A stretch of 7,342 nt of DNA from DASQDN01 sp035630195 (GTDB taxonomy: Bacteria; Acidobacteriota; Terriglobia; Bryobacterales; Bryobacteraceae): positions 1-7,342 of the forward strand of contig DASQLD010000380.1 of NCBI GenBank assembly GCA_035630195.1. The letters are read 5' to 3'. The notes beneath the pieces were generated by a model that was not told the DNA's origin, made no database searches, and saw only the letters and a list, made by a program, of their open reading frames with translations. Below, one piece after another: positions 1 to 7,100 of this stretch. The position numbers and the translations under genes are program-made. The first letter of the stretch is position 1; every line of letters starts with the position of its first letter.

Positions 1-76
1 CTTGCATCCAGACCTGAGTCTGTCAACAGGACATTCCTACTTCGCTCGATTAGGACATTTCTACTTCGCTGCGACA
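1..76. mobile_element. possible end of an IS21-like insertion sequence
   Basis: The leftmost bases carry no gene. Read on the minus strand from base 76 leftward, the segment begins TGTCGCAGCGAAGTAGAAAT and then repeats its GCGAAGTAGAAATGTCCT core once more. Multiple copies of a short repeat just inside a terminus starting with TG are typical of IS21-family ends. The transposase genes, if present, would lie left of the window. No inverted partner or target duplication can be seen, so this rests on the repeat pattern and remembered resemblance only. It could also be a plain promoter or operator repeat. Confidence 0.35.
28..70. repeat. two 19-base direct repeats, 24-base period
   Basis: Copies at 28-46 and 52-70 read AGGACATTCCTACTTCGCT and AGGACATTTCTACTTCGCT. 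They differ at one base (36 versus 60) and are separated by 5 bases. The near identity is directly visible. They are probably the internal repeats of an insertion-sequence end, or alternatively a paired binding site for a regulator of the operon. Confidence 0.85.
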
Positions 77-86
77 GTATTTCGCC

Positions 87-1295
87 GTGCAGGACGTCAT
101 CGACGCAGGCGTGATACACTCCCCCAACATGCCCACCGGTAGCATTGTCTTCGTTCACGGAACCGGAGCCAGACTCAAGGACTATCAGTCGACGTTCGAC
201 ACCGTCGTGAAACTCGCGGCTGCGAACGGTATCGCGCAGAACCTGGTGGAGTGTGCCTGGGGAGACCCGCTCGGCGTTGAATTCGAAGGGTTAAGTCTTC
301 CAGATGAGCCCCCCGCCGCGCAAAAAGCGGCGCGTGCAGAAGAGTTCGCGCGCTGGAGTTGGCTGTTCGACGATCCTCTATTCGAATTAGATAAGCTCAC
401 CATTCGCGACACGTCGAGCGTCGATAAGTCCATCCCACCTCCAGGTATTAAACCCCCCTGGCTGATATTGTGGGAGAAAGTGGAGAGCTACCGGGGATCG
501 CTCGAACTCGGAATATTGCTGAAGCGCAGCGACCTTGAGCAAGTGTGGCCGGCGGCATGGTCAGCCGTCGTTGAAGGCTCGCCGGTACCCAAACAGGCGT
601 TTGAAGCATCCGCGCACGAGTTGCCTGATGCGTGCCGGGCGCTAGCGCGGGCGTTGGTCGCCGAGTTACATGTGCGAGCGCTTGCCGCCGGTAAGCCGGG
701 CCCTAGCCGAACCGTGCGCGACGCGTTGGTAGAGCGCATGATCGTAGATTGGGATCAGCGGGTCTTCGGCCTGGGCACATTTCTGGCAAACCTGTTCAAA
801 CGTGCGGCCACCACAGTCGTGCGCCACCATCGCGCTAGCTTCAGCGCAGGAGCCGCCTTGCCCATTGGGGATATTTTGCTGTATCAGTCCCGAGGGGAAG
901 GGGTCCGTGATTTCATCCGGTACAAAATTGAGAATGCCGAGCCGCCAGTGACCTTGGTGGCGCATAGCTTGGGAGGCATCGCCTGCGTCGATCTGCTAGC
1001 GTCGCCGAATCCGCCGAAGGTGAACCACATGGTGACCGCCGGATCGCAGGCACCCCTGCTCTATGAAATAGGGGCGCTGCACTCTCGCAAACCCCCAGAA
1101 GGCCTGCCCGAAGGGTTCCCGCCGTGGCTTAATTTCTTCGACCGGGACGATTTCCTGAGCTATGTCGCTCATCGTGTATTTCCCGAAGTCGAGGACGTTG
1201 AAATGCGTTCTGGACAACCGTTTGCCGATTCGCACGGAGCCTACTTCGGTGATCCAGATGTGTGGAAGCGAATCGCCGCATTCACATCACAATGA
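87..1295 (+). CDS. alpha/beta-hydrolase (lipase/esterase-like), first gene of the operon
   Basis: This is a predicted serine hydrolase of the alpha/beta fold, likely cytoplasmic since no signal peptide or membrane segment is seen. An oxyanion-type HGTG motif lies at residues 24-27 after a hydrophobic strand (SIVFV). The nucleophile elbow is AHSLGG with Ser294, the acid is probably within FDRDD (Asp352-Asp355), and the base is probably His383 in DSHG. The long stretch between HGTG and the elbow (about 265 residues) is an insertion or lid larger than in small esterases. The start is uncertain: GTG at 87 gives 402 residues, but GTG 111 and ATG 129 are in frame, none has a good ribosome site, and ATG 129 still leaves ten residues before HGTG. 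Its stop overlaps the ATG of the caspase gene, so it is probably co-translated and may be a second effector of the system. The substrate is unknown; lipid or ester cleavage is inferred from the fold only. Confidence 0.85.
   Translation: MQDVIDAGVIHSPNMPTGSIVFVHGTGARLKDYQSTFDTVVKLAAANGIAQNLVECAWGDPLGVEFEGLSLPDEPPAAQKAARAEEFARWSWLFDDPLFELDKLTIRDTSSVDKSIPPPGIKPPWLILWEKVESYRGSLELGILLKRSDLEQVWPAAWSAVVEGSPVPKQAFEASAHELPDACRALARALVAELHVRALAAGKPGPSRTVRDALVERMIVDWDQRVFGLGTFLANLFKRAATTVVRHHRASFSAGAALPIGDILLYQSRGEGVRDFIRYKIENAEPPVTLVAHSLGGIACVDLLASPNPPKVNHMVTAGSQAPLLYEIGALHSRKPPEGLPEGFPPWLNFFDRDDFLSYVAHRVFPEVEDVEMRSGQPFADSHGAYFGDPDVWKRIAAFTSQ
1292..1295 (+). promoter_or_regulatory. ATGA stop-start overlap, hydrolase to caspase
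   Basis: The ATG of the caspase gene (1292-1294) overlaps the hydrolase TGA (1293-1295). No Shine-Dalgarno sequence precedes it at normal spacing, which favours termination-reinitiation. This decides the start over the in-frame GTG at 1262, which would add ten residues before the conserved MTYAFIVGIDKY opening strand. Confidence 0.7.
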
Positions 1296-3115
1296 CGTAT
1301 GCATTCATTGTCGGAATCGATAAGTACAGACAGCAGGGTTGGAACACGTCCGGTCCGTGCAGCAACGCTATTGCCATTGCAGATTGGGCGCTGACGGCAA
1401 ATTTCGATGGCGTGTACGTATACTTGCAACCGCAGGAAGAAATGAAGGCGGCCATTGATAGTTTGCAGTCGCGCAAGGCCATAGTAAGAGAGAACGCTGA
1501 ATGGGAACGTATCGATGAATTCTGCTTCGAGGAGCTAGTTTTGGCGCGACCTGCCGGGTCACGCCTCCTGATCTTCTGGTCCGGTCATGGATATACGAAT
1601 CCAGATGGTGAACGCTTTTTTATGTGCTCGGACTTCACCAGTCCTAATTTTAATAATCGAGTTTTCAACGCCTCAAAGTTTCTGCGTAGTCTGCGCACGC
1701 CGACGTTCCATTGTTTCTCCGAAACTCTGTTGCTTGCGGATGCATGCGCGCCGCCTTCCCCATTTTCGATTCGAGACCCTCGCGAGACCCCGCCAGGAGG
1801 GGGCGACCGGCGCCAACTTGCTTTCTTCGCCAGCCCAGAAGGTAAGTATGCCTACGGGACGGAAGGAAGAGGTCGCTTTACGGAAACCGCTTTGGCAGCT
1901 TTGCGCGAGGTCAATGCGTGGCCGGAGCTCAGAACGTTTGCGACGGCCCTTGACGGCAAGCTGCGGTCGAGCAATGAAACGCCGTTCCGATTCGAAGCGT
2001 TCGATGACGAGGTCCGGACGCAGTCTCGCATAATCGGAACTCCCACTGGAACTCCGATCTTCGAATCGGTGTTCGCCATGTTAGACAAGAGCGGTCTCCA
2101 AGTAGACATCTTTCGCCGCCACTATGTGAGAACGGCGGCGAAATTGGTGAATCCAGCATTAAATAGTGCTCAAGGTCTAATTGGGATGCTTCGCGAGCTT
2201 TCTTCTCTTAAGGACGCGGAATCCGGCGGAGTTGCGCCGCGAGCGCTGTTGGAGTTCCTTGTCCGCTTGACCCAAGTACCGGAGCTGGCGCAGCCGGTAA
2301 ACGACTGGCTTGAGAAGACTGCACTAAATCAGGCCACCGTCGTGGCAACCCTCCGCGCCGAACTGGATGAAGAGAACCGAGCGCGCATCCTCCTTATCGA
2401 AATGGAGCACGATTCTGCAGAGGCAATCACCGGGTTCACACCATATCTCCGAACCGGGAACCTTAAGCCGCTCACGGACCCGGCACTGGGCCAGCGCCAA
2501 GTTAGCGACTGGTCCCAGTGCGAACGAGGGATCACGGATCTGATCGACATGCTCGGTCGAGACAGCATCGATCAAATACAGTTCATCGTGAACCCGCCGT
2601 TATTCGATCGGCCATTTCATACGATACCGGCACCCGGGGGCGGCGTGATCGGCCAGCGGTACGTCGTCACCACACGATACCGGGAAAGGCTGCTATGGAC
2701 GAATCCACGCCTTCTCAAGCAGTGGTCGGCCTACGTCGACGCGTTGCGCGCGATGGATCCGAAGGATATTGTAATACTTGCATTGCCTCCCGAATCGCCC
2801 ACCTCAAAAGCACGAGGCTTCTGCTATCTAAACTCGCCGATTGCGGCCTGCCTAACCGGCGCCCGCGTGGCGTCGAAAGAGAAAGAATTACTCAAACAAC
2901 AGTTGGGAGGAGGCGTGCCATTCCTGTGCTGGATCCACCGCCCCCCGCCCGTGTCCTGGGCCGAATTCAACGACCTGCTCAAGGGGTGTCTCGATGATGC
3001 CGGAACGATCGATGCGATCCCGGACACGTTCCTCGAAAAACGCATGACTGGCAATTCCTTAGCTCGTGAGACGACCCTGCTTTGGGATGACCCTTTACAA
3101 AATCCACTCCGATGA
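1292..3115 (+). CDS. caspase-like protease fused to VMAP (vWA-MoxR-associated protein)
   Basis: This 607-residue protein joins an effector protease to a VMAP module. Residues 1 to about 240 form a caspase-fold (peptidase C14) domain. It opens with the strand AFIVGIDKY and has the catalytic histidine in FWSGHGY (His99) and the cysteine in LADAC (Cys152). Asp150, two before the Cys, is where metacaspases hold the acid that selects Arg or Lys, so basic P1 specificity is inferred. Residues about 263-375 are helical and fit the VMAP middle region. Residues about 425-607 look like the VMAP C-terminal domain, with RYRER (to Arg466), GVPFLCW (Trp547) and the closing LLWDDPLQNP. In known ternary systems VMAP links the effector to the MoxR ATPase and vWA protein, and exactly those genes follow here. 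It likely acts in the cytoplasm as the suicide protease of the system, held inactive until triggered. The dyad and the VMAP ending are seen; the target and the trigger are not known. Confidence 0.88.
   Translation: MTYAFIVGIDKYRQQGWNTSGPCSNAIAIADWALTANFDGVYVYLQPQEEMKAAIDSLQSRKAIVRENAEWERIDEFCFEELVLARPAGSRLLIFWSGHGYTNPDGERFFMCSDFTSPNFNNRVFNASKFLRSLRTPTFHCFSETLLLADACAPPSPFSIRDPRETPPGGGDRRQLAFFASPEGKYAYGTEGRGRFTETALAALREVNAWPELRTFATALDGKLRSSNETPFRFEAFDDEVRTQSRIIGTPTGTPIFESVFAMLDKSGLQVDIFRRHYVRTAAKLVNPALNSAQGLIGMLRELSSLKDAESGGVAPRALLEFLVRLTQVPELAQPVNDWLEKTALNQATVVATLRAELDEENRARILLIEMEHDSAEAITGFTPYLRTGNLKPLTDPALGQRQVSDWSQCERGITDLIDMLGRDSIDQIQFIVNPPLFDRPFHTIPAPGGGVIGQRYVVTTRYRERLLWTNPRLLKQWSAYVDALRAMDPKDIVILALPPESPTSKARGFCYLNSPIAACLTGARVASKEKELLKQQLGGGVPFLCWIHRPPPVSWAEFNDLLKGCLDDAGTIDAIPDTFLEKRMTGNSLARETTLLWDDPLQNPLR
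3112..3115 (+). promoter_or_regulatory. ATGA stop-start overlap, caspase-VMAP to MoxR
   Basis: The ATG at 3112-3114 overlaps the TGA at 3113-3115. The preceding 20 bases contain no purine-rich ribosome site, so translation probably re-initiates after the caspase-VMAP stop, coupling the amounts of the two proteins. Confidence 0.7.
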
Positions 3116-4140
3116 TCACTGCAAACGCTGAGCACAAGCATGAACCGAAAGATTGGAAGGTTTTCCTGGGAGACGGTGGCCAGCATGATGGCCTGTTGTC
3201 GTTGCCGGAACCCCCGCCATGGCGATTCTCGCGCGAACCGTCAAAATTAGAGCTCCCGGCAGACCTGGACTTAGACAAGGATGCGAAACGCGCCGCTCCG
3301 TTCAAAGCCACGGAAGAAATGATCCTGGCGGTCAACAGCGCGTTGTACCTGCGCAGGCCACTGTTGATCACCGGCAAACCCGGCATCGGTAAATCGACGC
3401 TGATTTACAAAGTGGCGCACGAGTTGATGTTCGGTCCCGTTATCCGCTGGCCCATTACGTCGCGTTCCACGGTGAGGAGCGGCGTTTACGAATATGATGC
3501 TGTGGGGCGGCTTCAGGCCAGCAAGTCCGGAGATCCTCCAGTGGAACAGTACTTGACGCTTGGTCCCCTAGGAACGGCCTTGCTAGCGAAGACTTGGCCT
3601 CGGCCCCTGCTGATCGATGAAATCGACAAATCGGACCTTGATTTCGCAAACGACCTGCTGAACGTCATCGAGGAAGGCGAGTACGACATTCCTGAGTTGC
3701 AGCGGCTAGGTCCCGACGCCCGGTCCGTTTGCGATTATTTCGGCCAGAAAGTCGATATTCCTGGGGGCCGTCTACAGTCAGAACAGTTCCCATTCGTGGT
3801 CATGACATCTAATGCCGAGCGAGAATTCCCGGCTCCTTTCCTGCGACGTTGCGTAAGACTCACCGTGATGCCGCCCGATATTCCAAAGCTGACTGCGATT
3901 GTCGAGTCACATCTGGCCCAACACGAGGGGAAGCTCAATTGGTCCAAAATCAAGACACTGGTTGAGAAGTTCGACGGACTTCAAACAGAGAACCAGGAGG
4001 TCTCCACCGACCAGCTTCTTAATGCCGTCTTTCTGACCATTGCCGTGCGCGGGGAAGAGGAAGATAGGAAGTTCGATGAAAAAGAGATTGAAGCGCTGGA
4101 GCAGGCGCTGATGCGGCCCTTGAGCGGACCGAGCGCGTGA
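3112..4140 (+). CDS. MoxR-type AAA+ ATPase of the ternary system
   Basis: This 342-residue AAA+ ATPase belongs to the MoxR branch that partners vWA proteins. Walker A is GKPGIGKS (residues 88-95, Lys94) and Walker B is LLIDEIDKSD with Asp169 and Glu170. Sensor 1 is Asn234 in MTSNAE, and an arginine finger candidate lies in FLRRC (Arg245/Arg246). The segment after Walker A, SRSTVRSGVYEYDAVGRL, and the LGPLGTALL stretch before Walker B are typical of the MoxR proteins in these operons. All catalytic residues look intact, so it should form an ATP-hydrolysing ring. It carries about 60 residues before the core and a helical lid domain after it (about 255-342). Position between the VMAP and vWA-like genes, coupled to both, says its job is to remodel or load that pair. 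No specific gene symbol is justified. The start is fixed by the overlap with the upstream stop. Confidence 0.93.
   Translation: MITANAEHKHEPKDWKVFLGDGGQHDGLLSLPEPPPWRFSREPSKLELPADLDLDKDAKRAAPFKATEEMILAVNSALYLRRPLLITGKPGIGKSTLIYKVAHELMFGPVIRWPITSRSTVRSGVYEYDAVGRLQASKSGDPPVEQYLTLGPLGTALLAKTWPRPLLIDEIDKSDLDFANDLLNVIEEGEYDIPELQRLGPDARSVCDYFGQKVDIPGGRLQSEQFPFVVMTSNAEREFPAPFLRRCVRLTVMPPDIPKLTAIVESHLAQHEGKLNWSKIKTLVEKFDGLQTENQEVSTDQLLNAVFLTIAVRGEEEDRKFDEKEIEALEQALMRPLSGPSA
4137..4140 (+). promoter_or_regulatory. GTGA stop-start overlap, MoxR to SAV_2336-like gene
   Basis: GTG at 4137-4139 overlaps the MoxR TGA at 4138-4140. The reading frame needs to begin here, because the next ATG in frame (4272) would remove the conserved N-terminal helix ending in DTLWLAQ that SAV_2336-type proteins share. 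No strong ribosome site is seen, again consistent with coupled re-initiation. Confidence 0.7.
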
Positions 4141-7100
4141 CTTTGGAGGAATTCGTCCGTGCACTGGATAGTGCCGGACTCGATCTGCACGTCGAAGGGC
4201 TGCTCGACACACTTTGGCTTGCCCAAGTGGACCGGACCCTTTCCGCGCGCAGATCGATTGCGCGCCATGCGATGCGCGACACCGCCCCAGGTGGTCAACC
4301 TTCGTTCAAACCCGACGGTGATGTGACGCCGCCCGTGTCTGACCAGCAATCGGTGGAACCCCCAACGGAGCCTCCTGCCCAACCACCCGTGACGGATCCA
4401 CCGGACTCAGCACCCGTATACTCGGCAGGCCCAGCCGGTGCGGCGGACAAGACATTTAGGGCTTCTCCCGTAGTGGTTCCTGCGGGTCATGCTTTATCCA
4501 AGCGCTTAGCTTTAGGCCGAGCCTTGCGCCCTTTCCGCCGCCGCTGGGCCTCCCGGACCGATCGCGAGATCGATGAAGACCGCACCGTCGATATCTCGGC
4601 GGATCTCGGCGGGATGTACCCCGTTTTCCGTCCACGAGCGGAGCGCTGGTACGACGCCGTGGTCGTCATGGAAGATGACCCCGCTATTGAAATCTGGCAG
4701 GACGTGCTGCGCGATTTTTGCCAGATGCTGCGGCACACTGGAGCCTTCCGCGATGTTCGCCGGTTGCGCTTGCGCATGGACCCGAAACCGTTCCTGGAAT
4801 CAGTCCCAGGCGGGGCAAGGTCGCGAGCCAGTTCACTTTCAGGCGGTGGTGCGCGCCGGCTCGTGTTTTTTGCGACGCACGGCTCGTCTTCAAAGTGGGC
4901 AGACGGTAGATATGCGCGCCTAATCGAGCCGTGGATGGGCACATGTTCGGTGGCCATCCTACAAATGCAGCCGCCTCGCCGCTGGAAGTGGACGGTGCTC
5001 GGCGAACCGCAGGGTGTCTGCACGGCGCTACAGCCCGGAGTCTCCTCAGCTCGCTTGCAATTGGAACCGAACTGGTGGAGCTTTCTATCTGCCGATGACG
5101 AGCGGGTCATCGGATTGCCCGTTGTTCCTTTGGAATCGGCCGCGATGAGCGAATTTGCGTACATGCAAATGGCGCGCGGCCGACGGTGTCCCCTCTTGCT
5201 GCTGGACACCTCGGAACTGGATGCCGACGAGATGCAGTTCCTGCCGGTGCCATCGCCCGATGCCGAACGCACGCTGGCGCTGCTTCGCGAGTCCGCGCCT
5301 TTGTCCTATCAGCTCGCGGTGTACCTGGCCGGTGGTCCCTTTACGCTTCCGGTTGCGCGAATCGTTCAGGAAGCTATGTTCGGTGACGCGGCGGATCAGT
5401 CGCATCTCGCGGATGTGCTCTTGAGCGGACAGGTCACAAGCCCGCAAACGACGGCTCTCGCTGTAGATCCAAACCTGGTTTATTACGAGTTCAAGCCCGA
5501 AGCTCGCGCCATTCTGCTGCGGTCATTGCGCGAGGCGGATGCAGAGCGCATCGCCGAAGGGCTTGAGACATGCGTTTCACAATACATTGAAAAGGTCTAC
5601 GGAAGAACTATCACGTTTCAGGGACTGGTGCCGGACGAGAACGGTGAGTACGAGTTGCCGGCATGGGCGCAATCGTTCGCACGACTCAGCGTGGCGCTAC
5701 TCGGATTGCCTGGGCGAAAGGTAAAGGCTGAAGCAAGTCAGGCGTATACGGATCTGCTAATACGTATTGTTGCTTCCAGTGACGGAAATCAGATAGTCGA
5801 AGCAATTATCAATTCCGGAGCGCCGTCTGCCCGTGCGCATCTCAAGTTAGACATGAGTCTGCTGGAGCGCTTGAAACCCGAAGACGCGACGTATGGGCAA
5901 GAGTTAGACCGCGCGATTCTCTTTGGACCCGTTTTGAGCGCTCTCGATGAGGCAATGAAACGCCCGGCGTCCAGCAACGGCAAGGGTAGGATCCGGCTCG
6001 AGATCGATCAAGGACTAGGACTGTTGCATGGCATCGCGTGGGAGCGGATGACCCTGCCGGACGGAATGCCTAGCATCATGCCCTTTTCCCGATACATTCC
6101 TACTGGTGCATCCGTTCCGCAGCCACTGACTGCCCGCCGGATCCGCATGAGTATCTGCATCGACCGCCCCACGTCGACGGAGGTTGCTCTAGAGTTAACT
6201 TCGCTAATGGCCACGCTTTCGGCAGCAGCCATCGCTGGGAATCTCGACGTCACGCTCCTCACCGGGCATACCAGCCTATCGGACGCGCTGCGATCCGACG
6301 TCGAGCGGGCTGGATGGCGCATCGTCGACGGCCCCACCACTTTGAATGCGATCATAGCGCGACTTGCTGTTGACGATATTGTGCATATTGATGCACCCGG
6401 GTCGGGTTCCGGGGTGCAAGGCTTGTCTCTGGATCTCAAAACGGGATCAGGGGCCTGGTCTCTTGATTCGGAGATTGTGCGCACCGCCGGTCCTCGGCTA
6501 CCGGCCCTTGTTACCGTTTGCCTGCCCTGGAGAACGGGGGAAAAGCGGGCGTTTCATGAATTGCCCGCAGCGCTTGTCCGTGCGGGTGCGTCTGCCGTAC
6601 TGGCGTTGCAGGATCAGATAGCCCCGAATAGCGGTAGGCAGATCGGCCAAGCCTTCTACCGTGCTCTATTTGAGACGGGCCTGGTTGACTACGCGGTGAC
6701 GACCGCGCGGCAGGAGTTGCGTGAAGCAGGGGCCGCCGACTGGTGGATGCCCGTCCTTTATAGCCGAGTGCCGGATTGCCGGCTGCTGTCGGTCGACCGC
6801 GCTGCCTCCCCGCAGGATTCGGTCAAAGCCTTTGTATCCGCCTACCCAAAACGGGACGTCGGCCGCGTCGCAAGGCTCGCTGCTTCTACGGGCGGCGAGA
6901 AGTTTGCTGCGAACACCATCGGGACGGAACTTTCGCGATCGCTTGAACGCGACGGGCTGGTTCGGCAGTATGGCGACGGAACCTTTCGCTTCCTGCCGGG
7001 CATAGAGCCTTTGCTTTCCGAAATCGTTTCGAAGCAGCCGCTGTTGGGCGTTCACATCTTGTGGGTTGACGATCACCCGGACAGAATCGCCAGCTTCGCC

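Noticed and set aside
1262..1291. Upstream GTG start for the caspase gene
   Set aside because: It would add EANRRIHIT before the opening strand and lengthen the overlap to 34 bases. The ATGA overlap at 1292 matches the other junctions.
1587..2033. 148-residue + strand open frame inside the caspase domain
   Set aside because: Low-complexity Arg/Ser-rich product in another frame of a gene whose His and Cys motifs lie on either side of and within this stretch.
2518..2997. 159-residue + strand open frame inside the VMAP region
   Set aside because: Its product is Arg-rich with no recognisable motif, and the overlapped frame encodes the VMAP C-terminal blocks.
4863..4895. FFATHGSS looks like a caspase or CHAT His-Gly motif
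   Set aside because: It sits at the second metal-site strand of the SAV_2336/vWA-like domain, followed by the family's W-x-DGR and WKWTVLG pattern, with no matching Cys strand after it. The real CHAT region is about 500 residues later.
4487..5272. 261-residue open frame on the minus strand
   Set aside because: It lies wholly inside the SAV_2336-like gene, is Arg/Ser-rich as expected from the antisense of GC-rich coding DNA, and shows no motif. The + frame has clear family marks throughout.
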